Shown piece after piece: positions 1 through 9,794 of a stretch of 64,000 bases of DNA (position 1 is the stretch's first letter; every line of letters starts with the position of its first letter). The stretch covers positions 578,501-642,500 of the forward strand of contig NW_026251396.1 of the NCBI RefSeq assembly GCF_025118155.1, in the 5' to 3' direction. This stretch comes from Cokeromyces recurvatus (lineage: Eukaryota; Mucoromycota; Mucoromycetes; Mucorales; Mucoraceae). The position numbers and the translations under genes were made by a program. Below the pieces are notes generated by a model that saw only the letters and a program-made list of their open reading frames with translations, had not been told where the DNA came from and ran no database searches.

Positions 1-2
1 AA

Positions 3-77
3 GAAGAGTTAGAAGCCAAGTTAGATCAAATTGATTCTCAACTTAGTAAAGTTAAACAAAAAATTAAAAGATCTTAA
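3..77 (+). CDS. C-terminal fragment of an unidentified protein
   Basis: An open frame enters from the left edge and ends at a TAA at 75-77. It encodes 24 residues rich in Glu, Lys, Gln and Leu, which would form a short charged helix or coiled coil ending in KIKRS. The rest of the gene lies outside the window, so no function can be given. The following DNA is AT-rich and looks like a 3' flank. Confidence 0.55.
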   Translation, partial: EELEAKLDQIDSQLSKVKQKIKRS

Positions 78-210
78 ATAGTGCCATTCCTTTCTTCCTA
101 TATACCATTTATGCAATCAATTATTACCATTCCTTATTATTATATGTTCATTCCTATAGAAATAAAAATGTCATTCCTTCTTCATTTCATAAATAAACTT
201 TTTATTAGTT

Positions 211-547
211 TTATGCTGATGCACTTTTAGAACTTTGAATAATCTCAGCAACTGCAAAATGCTTATGTTTACTTAGTGGTCGACAAGCTTCAATACGTAC
301 AATATCGCCTAATTTACATACTTCTTTTTCATCATGAACAAGATAATTTTTATGTGTTTTAATGGTCTATAAGCAAAATTATTGAAATTCAAGAATTAAA
401 TATACTTGTACATTTTATTTATTTATTTTTTTTTTTTTTCATCTATACCTTTAGAACAATAGGATGCACTTTTTGTCTTGTCACTTTCACTTTAATAGTT
501 TTTTGCATAGCATTACTGACAACCATACCAATAAAGTTTTGTCTCAT
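211..547 (-). CDS. MRPS17: Mitochondrial small-subunit ribosomal protein uS17m (Mrps17-like)
   Basis: Two exons on the minus strand (449-547 and 211-366) encode 84 residues. The intron has clean GT and AG ends and keeps phase 0. The protein begins [12 protein letters not shown], continues with QKTIKVKV, and its second exon carries [24 protein letters not shown] and AVAEII, the core of the uS17 OB-fold family and closest to fungal mitochondrial Mrps17. uS17m binds the rRNA of the small subunit of the mitochondrial ribosome. At 84 residues it is shorter than yeast Mrps17, which has a long C-terminal tail absent here. It is divergent to the LYR gene at 800, sharing a 252-bp spacer. A cytosolic uS17 (Rps11) is unlikely because the sequence lacks that protein's N-terminal extension. 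Confidence 0.88.
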
Positions 548-799
548 TTTGTTTTATTATAATTAGGTTAGGTATATTAAATTGAAGAGAGAAGAGAGGG
601 GAAGGGAGGGGGGGGGAGGAGAAGGAAGCTGGGGGGGTATCTAAAGAAATAAGTACCGCTTTTTTTTACATCCAATATAAACCAAAAGATAACAAGTCAC
701 TTATATCTAAATTTGGACATACCAATATCAAAGCAATAATAGATAACCCCACCCCTCCCTCGTATCCTACTTTTCATTTCACAAGTTATACCCCGCAAT
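548..799. promoter_or_regulatory. Shared divergent promoter of two mitochondrial genes, with G-rich tract
   Basis: This 252-bp spacer separates the start codons of the uS17m gene (minus) and the LYRM2-like gene (plus), so it must hold both promoters. Positions 597-637 are a purine-only G-rich tract with runs of four, three, nine and seven G, and 746-762 is C-rich on the same strand. Both stand out against AT-rich surroundings. No TATA box is obvious for either gene. Calling it a promoter is inference from gene arrangement. Confidence 0.6.
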
Positions 800-1233
800 A
801 TGCTGTCTACATTAACACGATGTCAAAAAGTTCCTACAATGCCTAAATTTTTTAAAGAGAATTTAACACTAGATCATGTAAGAAAAAAAATATAAAAGTA
901 TCCAGTATTAAACTCACTCAAATAAGTTCATTCTTCGAGGACATGTCATTTCTTTATATCGACAAATTGTAAGATGTACAAAAGGAATGGATAAAAATGA
1001 TGCTAAAGAATTAATGCAATGGGCAAGAGCAGACTTTGAACGTCACCGTAACGAAACTAACATTGTAATTTCTTGGTTTATAAATAGATATTCAAATATA
1101 GAATACTTTAATATTTATGCTTTATAAATATACATAATAGGAAACAATTAGATCTTTATTATCTTCGGGGAAACATCAGATGCATTCATTACAAAGCTCA
1201 GTTAGTTTAGCTCATACAAATAAGAAACTCTAA
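800..1233 (+). CDS. LYRM2: LYR-motif mitochondrial protein, LYRM2-like
   Basis: Three exons (800-877, 927-1064, 1141-1233) encode 102 residues. Exon 2 contains the LYR motif at about residues 36-38 in HVISLYRQI, followed by ELMQWARADFERHRNET and, in exon 3, ETIRSLLSSGKHQMHSL. That order matches the LYRM2 branch of the Complex1_LYR superfamily, whose members are small helical matrix proteins that bind mitochondrial acyl carrier protein and act in respiratory-complex assembly; LYRM2 has been linked to complex I. Length and conserved residues fit a full-length protein. It is divergent to uS17m. The LYRM2 assignment rests on the F-x-LRGHV-x-SLYR and WAR-x-F-x-R-R/H-x-N pattern and is good but not certain. 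Confidence 0.85.
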
Positions 1234-1437
1234 GTCGTATATATAATAATAAACTTGTGATTTTCTACAACAAACCTTTCTTTCTTTCTTTTTATTATTC
1301 ATTTTATATATCTATGATTTAATGTTTCTATTATCTAACGTCAAGAAATTGCAGCATATCTGTTGACTCAGTGATTTAAGAATGAGCCTGTGAAATGGAT
1401 CAATCAAATAATCTCATATCAGCATCCTTAGGGTAAA

Positions 1438-2413
1438 TGAAGCTATAATAATCTATTTGCCCTAGTAAAATAGTCCTTCTACACAACATATAGAAGATAT
1501 AGATCTGCCAAAATTGTAATTAAGCACCTTCAACAAGTAACTTGAGTATATAACGAGTATGTTAATTATGCAGTAGCGTGTCTTTCTCTCTCTTTTAAGC
1601 GCATTAACTAAGAAGTTCTATTATGATTAAAGATAAAGGAAAAGCAGACTGCCATACAGTAAAAATGTAAATATTTAATAAAAAATGGTATACACATTTG
1701 CTTATACATATTTGATATCTATCCCTTTATTTTAAGTTTCCCCTGAAATGTTGACTTGACTAAAGATCTTATTATAAAAATGTATAAACATATATATTAT
1801 TCTTGCTGAATTAGACTATAAACAAAAGGAATAATAATAATAATTAAAAGAGATTTGTGTATATTTTTTTTAAGGAGTAATTGTTGGTATCACGTTTGTT
1901 TACTATGTTTATTATGATAACGATTAGTGTGCTATTAAGATTATCCAATTAGATTCATCACAGAGATTGTGACGCCTTTTTATGACAGTTTAAAGCATAT
2001 GATAACGGATCAAAAAAAAAACTATAAAAGGAGGTCATTTTCATGCCCAAACTTGCTTTTTTTTCTCTTTATATAATCCTTTTCTTTCATTTGTTGGCTT
2101 GTAAAAGGGCTGATGAGTGATTTTTTGGGATGGCTTCATAGCTTAGTTAGTATTTTGTATGCTTTCTTTCTGGATTATGCTCACCTCTCCAATGTATTCT
2201 AATAACGATGTAAACCATCATTGATAAACATTACGAGTACCTCCGGGATAAGTATATGGGATACTGCGACGTTATGGGGCCCATTTTTTTTTATTTATAT
2301 ATTTACATAGCAGATTTTATTATAAATGAAAAAAAAACCGATATAAATATAAATATTACGCGTATAAATAGCACGTAAATAATATCTCACTGTAGACATT
2401 TTTATTTTTTTTT

Positions 2414-2471
<58 letters not shown>

Positions 2472-2743
2472 TATTTATAGTTCTACAAGGAAAGACTTTA
2501 TCATGTCATTAATAGTAGATTAAATAGATTACTATGATTGCAGTTAAAAACAGTGTTCTTGAGTTGACTTTTTTGACATACAGAAAATATACCCTAAACT
2601 ATCGACAAAGCTTAATATCATTTGTAGTTGGATATATTATTCTTTTTTAAGTACTGTCTATCTATGCTGCTTTTCGCCTCTACTCATATCACAAGTACTT
2701 TGTTTCTATTTCTGAATTATGTTTTCTTAATATTTCTAGGCCA
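1438..2743 (+). mobile_element. Dispersed repeat, copy A (about 1.3 kb, non-autonomous element candidate)
   Basis: This segment is present as a near-identical reverse complement at 46220-47504, and its inner part (1814-2370) recurs in the same orientation at 43988-44579. Homology of A with C starts at TGAAGCTATAATAATC and stops near CTAGGCCA. Imperfect inverted motifs lie near the two ends (GCCCTAGTAA on the left, GGCCTAGTAA read inward from the right end in copy C). A and C differ mainly by single substitutions, a CT-repeat length change and the length of a poly-T tract (about 2402-2468). No transposase or reverse transcriptase frame is present. It could be a non-autonomous DNA transposon, a solo LTR (it starts TG and ends CA) or a segmental duplication; the sequence alone does not decide. 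Confidence 0.7.
2043..2202 (+). other. Two tiny overlapping open frames inside the repeat core
   Basis: Frame 1 (2043-2120, 25 residues) is a hydrophobic peptide with a lipoprotein-signal look (...HLLACKRADE). Frame 2 (2113-2202, 29 residues, starting MSDFLGWLHS) begins inside the stop region of frame 1 through ATGAGTGA. A TATAAAAG lies at 2023-2030, and GGAGGT sits seven bases before the first ATG. Both frames are intact in copy B (44249-44326, 44319-44408) and copy C (46819-46896 and 46737-46826, minus). The only two substitutions inside them (A versus B) are silent. Whether they are translated is unknown; chance is possible at this size. Confidence 0.3.
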
Positions 2744-3050
2744 TGCTTTAACACTATTTTCTTACATTCTCAATATACCCAAGTCCTTTTTTTTTTTTTT
2801 TTTTTTTGCTTTATTAAAAAAGGCATGTAACTTGTTATATGGTAAAATCACAATACGCGTATAAATTTAAGTAGAAGAATAAAGAAGATTCTTTCTACTC
2901 CTTTATATAATAAATTAATAAGGTTATTATCTAAGAAGGAAATATGTATATAATAGCAAAAAAGGCTTTTCTTTTTTTAATAGTTAAACTAACTCTATTT
3001 ATACGCTATCACAGTATTCTTTATTCATTCCTATATCTCTTTTATTCATA
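2744..3050. other. AT-rich spacer
   Basis: No gene is seen. The open frames here are low-complexity hydrophobic reads of T-rich DNA. A TACGCGTATAAAT string at about 2856 repeats one found in the element core at about 2357. Confidence 0.5.
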
Positions 3051-3929
3051 TTATTTCCTTATAGAATTAGGCGAAATAGTAGTTGCGGCAGAAACAGCAG
3101 CCAAAAAAGCAGTCTTTTGTTTAAGATTAAATGTAGGATTAGAACCAACTAGATGGCTCACAGATGTACCTTCTATGTTTGACCATTGAATATTTGAACC
3201 CACATTAAGATATTGATTATAGTCATCCTCCACTTCTTTTAATAGTAACTCTTTATCATCTTCTTCTATTACTGCCATTTCTACAGAAGGAGTTGAAGTC
3301 ATTGCTTCAATGGATGACCAATCGATATCTTTATCAATGAAAATAGTTGCTCTGTGTGCGCGTATTTCTTGAGGTTGCTCTTTATTACGTTTATTAAATG
3401 AACGTCTATCGTTCTTGTTCTTGTTATCGTTCCTGTTCCTGTTATCATTCTTGCTATTGCTATTGTTCATGCTATTGCTATTGCTATTAATATCGTTATT
3501 GTTATTGCTATCATTATTGTTATTATTTTTGTAAACTGCCTTTGCTGCATGAGTGTCTAGTCTATTTCTATTGTTACTCCTCATTCTAGGTTTTTGATCT
3601 TCAACGGCATCACTAAATTGATCATCATTAGTAGAGGCATGCTTTCTTGAAGAAGGAGTGAAAACACCGTTACGATTATTTCGAAATCTTTTATTGTTAA
3701 TTAAGAAAGCACTAAGAGCATCATTGGCCTCTTCAGCTAAAATCTTACCACGACCTGTACCTCCCAATCGTGAAGATAAAGAAGGTTGTACTTCTTGGTC
3801 TTTCTTTTCTTCATTAGCAACAGGGGTCATATCATTTGGAATGGTTGCGTAGTTTTTAAAACATGAATAAACGATAGGGTTCTTCCATATAGATGATTTA
3901 GAAAGATTATTAGTTGTAGTTCTTAACAT
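3051..3929 (-). CDS. Predicted mitochondrial protein, family not recognised
   Basis: A single exon of 292 residues starts at the ATG at 3927-3929 (MLRTTTNNLSKSS). An in-frame ATG 39 bases upstream would add a hydrophobic MDIIFLLYYLFYI, less likely as a start. The N-terminus is rich in Arg, Ser, Thr and Lys without acids, as in mitochondrial presequences, and is followed by FKNYATIPND, which resembles a processing region. Residues from about 60 to 90 (RLGGTGRGKILAEEANDAL) and the C-terminal DIDWSSIE and SNIQWSNIE repeats are the most ordered parts. Between them lies an Asn/Ser/Asp/Lys-rich low-complexity stretch. A mitochondrial ribosome or import role is possible but not shown. I do not recognise the family. 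Confidence 0.6.
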   Translation of the reverse strand: MLRTTTNNLSKSSIWKNPIVYSCFKNYATIPNDMTPVANEEKKDQEVQPSLSSRLGGTGRGKILAEEANDALSAFLINNKRFRNNRNGVFTPSSRKHASTNDDQFSDAVEDQKPRMRSNNRNRLDTHAAKAVYKNNNNNDSNNNNDINSNSNSMNNSNSKNDNRNRNDNKNKNDRRSFNKRNKEQPQEIRAHRATIFIDKDIDWSSIEAMTSTPSVEMAVIEEDDKELLLKEVEDDYNQYLNVGSNIQWSNIEGTSVSHLVGSNPTFNLKQKTAFLAAVSAATTISPNSIRK

Positions 3930-4120
3930 TATATAGAATAAATAATAAAGAAGAAAGATTATATCCACATATCAAAAAGCCCTGGTGAATTATTAGATAA
4001 TTAAACAAGGTCACAAAAAAAAAAAAAAAAAAAAAAATTCAATGAAGAAAAAAAAATGTGGGGTTTCCGAAATGACAAAGAAGCTATTATAGTCTATTTT
4101 ATTCATTTCTATTCTATTCT

Positions 4121-5405
4121 CTATAATAGTTTTCCTTTACTTAGAATAACAGGCTTCAAGACAGACATAACCAGCATTAAAGATTCCTATTTATATACAA
4201 TAGTTTAATTTAATTTTATACATTATTATTATTATTATTATTTACCTCTAGACGAATAGATCTAGTACCACTTTTGGCATTTGGATCGATAAATAAATCA
4301 AATAATTCTCCTGCATCTTCACTTCCGACTTTTAAATCTTCATCTGCTTCGATTGCTTCTTGAAGTCCACCTGAAGGACCACCAAATGCAATTAATAAGT
4401 GTCTATTTTACCAATATAGACGATTAGTCAATAGAGTATTCTTGATAATAATGTCTATATCTATATATATATATTTATTTATTTACTTGAATGGTTTTAT
4501 ATTGTTTTCTAATTCACATTGATTTATATCTTTTGCATCACGATCGCTTACACCGATTGAAACATCATATCCATCGTCAAAGGGACATTCAGTAATCACA
4601 CGTGAAAATGAGGACGCAAGTCGTATATTATAGCCCCAATAAAGACCTGCCTTCTCTCGAGGTACTTTAGGACTCACCACCTTTGCAGGCAACGGCTTTT
4701 GTCCCTTGTGTGTGTCTGCAGCTGCTATTGCCTCATTTAATTCAACTGTAACTCGAAGACCAGGTTGTAGAGCACGATCAATACGAGCACGTCGAAATAG
4801 TCCAACATCTACCAAAGTTGAATCTGCCTCCTTTGACTTATCCAACGTCACACCTTCACGATATTTTGTGGCTTCTTCTTTAGCAGGATGATGAGGAACA
4901 TCAAGAGGGGGTAATAAACCCGCAAATTTCAAATCATGACTAATTGGTACTAGTTGCTTACGTAAATATTGAGGTGTCTCCATGTATTGAAAGATTCGTG
5001 CCAAAAAGAGTTTAGGATCTGCTATTTTATTCTTTACTGCTTGTTGTACTTTATCTTCATAAATGACAATTTCGTCGACAGCAAAAATGACTAGTGCACG
5101 AGCAATTTGACCAGCTAGAATGGTCTTCATTTCAATAGTAGGTGCACTATCAAGAATACTACTAGGGATAGCAACACTTGTTGTATATACTCGAGGTTTA
5201 CATGCTAGTACAGATTGTGCCTTTTTTATATCTTGAGTTGGCATAAAACGTTTTGTTGGTCTATCTTTACCATAATCTGGTCCAGAGAGTTCTTTATTTT
5301 CGTAATTACGCTTCTTACGCTTTTATATGAATATATATATTTAGTCAATTTGAACTATAACTACTTTTATTTATTTATTTTTACCGATCGATAGAAATCT
5401 GTCAT
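4121..5405 (-). CDS. SPOUT1: SPOUT-fold RNA methyltransferase, C9orf114/SPOUT1 family
   Basis: Four exons (5385-5405, 4487-5319, 4246-4402, 4121-4186) join in frame to 358 residues. Conserved family segments are visible in order: TTSVAIPSSILDSAP, LAGQIARALVIFAVDEIVIY, RIFQYMETPQYLRKQL, DLKFAGLLPPLDVPHH, QPGLRVTVELN, KAGLYWGYNIRLASS, DGYDVSIGVSDR, then after an intron LLIAFGGPSGGLQEA and LFDLFIDPNAKSGTRSIRLEESLMLVMSVL. The last two form the knotted SAM-binding part of the SPOUT fold. In animals the protein is an RNA-binding methyltransferase also known as CENP-32; the exact RNA target in fungi is not evident here. The N-terminus (MTDFYRS then RKKRNY) is basic and may be a nuclear signal. A 21-nt first exon is used because it supplies the only good ATG upstream of conserved sequence. 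Confidence 0.9.
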
Positions 5406-5443
5406 GAGAAAGTTAATCGATCTTTGACTTGGATTGTAAATGA

Positions 5444-5475
<32 letters not shown>

Positions 5476-6587
5476 GGACAAATAATTAGAACTCAAATGG
5501 TACTTTATTGGATAATTGAAAAATGGGGGGAGGAGGGTTTCTGAGATATAAAACGGCCTTCAAGTATTTATCATTAGGACCTGTTATATCTTGGAAAGCA
5601 GCATATAACTGAATTAAGCTATTCATTTTAATTTCTAGAAGATATGTAGGTATTGATAAATAAGGGGTGGTAAAATGCCCTATTTTTTTTTCTCTTGTTT
5701 TCTCTTTTGTAAGATAGATTGCAGTATATATTATAGAGAGTATTTTTGGGTTAAATTGATATGTTCTTACTTGAGAAAGTAGAAGGTTCAAGAAAATACG
5801 AAATTTACAGATATACACAGGCTCATTGAATATGTATAAATAAATAAAAAAAACGAATAATGCACAATTGATAAAGGTTAATATAGCCTGTGTCTTATTC
5901 TAACTATGGTCAGCTGTTAAATAAGTTAATTTATAACAGGAAGGATATTGCTGATATTCAACTTTACAAGGATTGGATAAAGTTCAAAATAAATTAAGCC
6001 CGATTTGATATAATATGACTTTAGCATACATTGTATAAAAAATAGTGCTATTGGTACTACGAGCTTATGTTTGTAGACCTTAATTTAAACATGCACTTTA
6101 TTTATTTGATTGCATATTTATGTATATTTTGTTAACAGTCCATAGTTGATACTTTACAAGAAGAAGCTTGGTAATCTTTATCAATATTCTTTACTTTTAT
6201 TAAGAATAACTACTAATAAAGTGGGTGTCAACTTGATGATGACGCAAAATTATGTTTAAAATTCAGGACAAGCTGTAATTATTTTACCAGTCAAAGTAGA
6301 TAACACATGCTATATAAGTAAGAGAGAACAATGGGAGTAGTAGTAGTAGTAGTAGTAGTACTGAAAACTACATATACATATGCATCCTATTTACTTTATG
6401 TATAAATATAAAATCAAGCCTACACAGCAAAAGATGACTATATTGAAGGGGAACGCGTATGTTGAGAAGAATTAATATGTTATTATAATCTCCCTTTAAA
6501 AATTATTTATTACAGAAGATATAAATTGAAGAGTTTCTATTTTTTTTTTTTTTTTTTTTTACTAATTATAGACCACTTTTATACAAA
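5406..6587. other. Intergenic region between SPOUT1 and calmodulin
   Basis: This stretch should contain both divergent promoters. A GGGGGGAGGAGGG tract lies at 5525-5537, about 120 bp upstream of the SPOUT1 start. An (AGT)n microsatellite lies at 6335-6360 and a poly-T run just before 6560, upstream of calmodulin. A 46-codon open frame (5486-5626, minus) overlaps the G-tract and is not accepted as a gene. Confidence 0.5.
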
Positions 6588-7256
6588 ATGGTAACATTGT
6601 TAAATGATTAAAAAAAATAATAATCATTTAATACTTGTTTGTTAGGCTGATCAACTTACCGAAGAACAAATTGCTGAATTCCGCGAAGCATTTCAATTAT
6701 TTGATAAGGATGGTGACGGTGCCATTACTACAAAGGAACTCGGTACAGTTATGCGTTCCTTGAACTTGAACCCCACCGAAGCTGAACTTCAAGACATGGT
6801 AAGTATTTGTAAAGTAATATATGTTTATACAAACTAAACTTTTTTTTTTTTATCATTCTCTTCTTTAAGATTAATGAAGTTGACAGTGACGGTAATGGAA
6901 AAATTGATTTTAGTGAATTCTTGGCAATGTTGGCTAGGTAAGTTATTTTTCGATTACATATATTAGTTTATGTATGCATGTATATATATATATATATATT
7001 CACACGTAATAATAGAAAGATGAGAGATACAGATTCGCAAGAAGAAATTCAAGAAGCTTTCAAGGTATTTGATAAAGATGGTAATGGTTATATCTCTGCT
7101 GCTGAATTACGTCACGTAATGACTTCTCTTGGTGAAAGATTAACTGAAGAAGAAGTGGATGAAATGATTCGTGAGGCTGATATTGATGGTGATGGACAAA
7201 TTAACTATGAAGAATTTGTTAAAATGATGGTAAAGAAAAAAAAAAAGCAAGCATAA
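6588..7256 (+). CDS. CMD1: Calmodulin
   Basis: Four exons (6588-6590, 6646-6798, 6870-6937, 7016-7256) encode 154 residues. The first exon is the start codon alone, followed by an intron, an arrangement known from many calmodulin genes. Four EF-hand loops are intact: [36 protein letters not shown] and [12 protein letters not shown]. The N-terminus [16 protein letters not shown] and the linker [10 protein letters not shown] are canonical. Calmodulin is the cytosolic calcium sensor that activates kinases, calcineurin and other targets. The oddity is the C-terminus: after FVKMMV it runs KKKKKQA instead of the usual two or three residues, giving a lysine-rich tail encoded by an A-rich run. EF1 is followed by [13 protein letters not shown] rather than the commoner SLGQNPTEAEL. 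Confidence 0.97.
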
Positions 7257-7425
7257 TATTAAAACAAAAAGTCATAATTAACATGTTACTATTGTAGATG
7301 TCTAAATAGTGTATGCACATATAAATATATATATTTTTAAAGAAAAAAAAAATAAATAAATATAAAAAATAAAGATTAATTGTGTACTATTATTTTATTT
7401 TATTTTTTGGTATATTAACACCAAA

Positions 7426-9763
7426 CTATTGTTTTGATGCTTGTTGACAGAATCTTAAATGGTTTAAAGTTTGGTTAAATTGACGCGTCACATATTCTAT
7501 AATACTAGCTTCATCCTCTTTTGTAAGATCTAATAAAGAAGAGGAATTAGATGTAATAATAGGATACTCTTGAGGTTGCAAATGCTTCATTCGTGATAAT
7601 GTCAAGTCTATGAGTTCATTCAAAGCCTAAAATTATGATATTATGTCAATAATACGATACGATATACAGATATAGAATATTTACTAAAGAATGTTCTTTT
7701 CCGAAGTAATACAAGTATTGATTTAATAATTCTATTAATAGCATTACATTTGTTATAGTATCCATACAACTATTTGCAATATTTAACGATTTTTGTAAAC
7801 ATTCAACTAAATGTGAATGTGTGTCTTCCCATAGATGTGAACAAAGATAGAGAGCTCTGGATTGATCTGGCTTCTTTAATAGTTTAGTACTGAATAGTGT
7901 CACTTTGGCAGAGAGTGTAGCGTCACATCTGGATGATAAGAAGGTTCCAATACTATAAACAATAGTATCAAATTGGGTTCTTGAATGAGATACACCTTCT
8001 TCATAGACAGATAGAGCATCAAGATAAAAATTATTAGCAATTTCCTGTAATCCGCAATAATGTGCGCTCTGACCTGTCATTAATAAGAATTGTACACTCT
8101 GTGATTCTGTAGAGAAGCATTGCTGGTAATAAGTCATGATTGTTTGGTGAATGAAATGAAATAGAGTAGTCATCTTTGTTGACCATTCTTCAAAGAGAGT
8201 GTTAGGGTTTGAACTTGATATTGTTTTATTGTCCTTTTCTTGTTGCAGTTTATGATTATCGTCATCCTCAAACTGATTCGTATTATTTGTATTTATAACT
8301 TTATCGTTACTTTTTTCCTCCTTTTCTGGACACTTCAAAAATCTTGGTTTCTTATTATAATATCTTTTTGCTAGTTTTAAGCCTGATATAATTAATGATG
8401 GAAATGTAGTTTTGATTATGCTTTCATTTCCTTTCTCTAGTTGTTGCCTCGCAGCAGACAATAACTAGACAAACATTAGTATATTCATATATACAACTTG
8501 TATGTAATATATATATATATATATATGTATATGTTAAATTACCAAAAATTGTACATCTTCATCTTTGGAATAAAACAAGTGAATTAGCCTTGCTATCCAT
8601 CCTTGTTCGTTTCGATTATCCTCATGTGTATAATAGGGTTGTAACAACTGCTGTGTCACAAAATCACTACTCGTATTTTTATTATCGTTACTCACCAGTA
8701 CATGGCATATTTGCAGAATTTGATAAACTTGTTCTGGTTCATCAATACAAGCAACCTTTCCTAATACACTGTCTAGAATTGTTAAAGTAACTGTGCGTCG
8801 AGTTCCGTAAGATTGCAAAGCTAATAATGGTTGATAATGTTTCAAAGTCGTAATGAACATTAAAATATCCCATGTCTTGGTTGGTAATAGTAATAACTGT
8901 AACATATTAGATTCTGACTGCTTTGTGGTGTGCCAATTGGATATAAAATCTTTTGTAAATAGGAAGATTTGATCTAGGTAGTCAAGTCTAGTTGGATAAG
9001 TCAACACTGAAAAGTTGGCTAAAGATAGCAATAAAGATGTTATATCTTGTATTGAAAACTCTTGACGTTTCTATATACCATATATGAATATAAATACAAA
9101 CGGATACCCTATAACATTACTACTTTAATTAAATCCATAATTTCATTCCAAAATAGGATAAATAGTTCATTATCTGCTTGTAGCTTTTCCTCATTCTTTG
9201 CAAAGGAAGTTAATCGACCGAGTAAATTCATAATGATATCTTTAATTTTTACTTCTGGACGTAACTGAGCTGTGGTAGCTAAGAATGGCTTCAATGTGTG
9301 AAGATGGAATTCATCTGGAAATATCTAATATCATTCATTAATATTTGTATACACATATATACACTAATGATATATTTAATTTGTTCAGTCTTTTTCTTCT
9401 TCTTACTTGAACAATCACTTCCATCAAGTATTCTTGTGTCATAGCATCATGGCAATATACCACTTGACTTAAAATTTCTGGCAATATATCCTATATACAT
9501 GTAGTCTATTATATTCGTACACCTTTTAAATATAAAAACTTACTCTTTGATAAATTGTTGAATTTAAACCATCTAATTGACTCAATCGTACCAAGTTGGT
9601 GCCCACCAATGTCCCTATTTCTTTTCTTTCCATTTCATGCTTTGATCTATCCCTTGTGTGGCCCAAGTATTGCAGCCTGACCCATAACTTATTCATTTCA
9701 GCAAAGTTTGTTAAAATAAACGGAACAACAACATCTAACTGTTCACTTCTATATAAAAGAAGA

Positions 9764-9794
<31 letters not shown>

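Noticed and set aside
2013..2045. Bacterial insertion suggested by GGAGGT before an ATG and a lipobox-like peptide
   Set aside because: Base composition matches the fungal surroundings, no other bacterial genes are nearby, and the frames are too short. Kept only as an oddity of the repeat core.
2144..2162. Box A-like TAGCTTAGTTAG in the repeat core, suggesting a tRNA-derived SINE
   Set aside because: No box B (GGTTCGA-like) follows at a suitable distance and no cloverleaf can be drawn.
2628..2864. 78-codon open frame across the right end of repeat copy A
   Set aside because: Hydrophobic low-complexity translation that crosses the element edge. The counterpart in copy C does not extend the same frame beyond the edge.
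5486..5626. 46-codon open frame on the minus strand (MNSLIQLYAAF...), part of a longer 110-codon frame
   Set aside because: It ends over the GGGGGGAGGAGGG tract upstream of SPOUT1 and has no recognisable motif. The tract recurs upstream of other genes, so the region is better read as promoter. A small gene cannot be excluded without transcripts.
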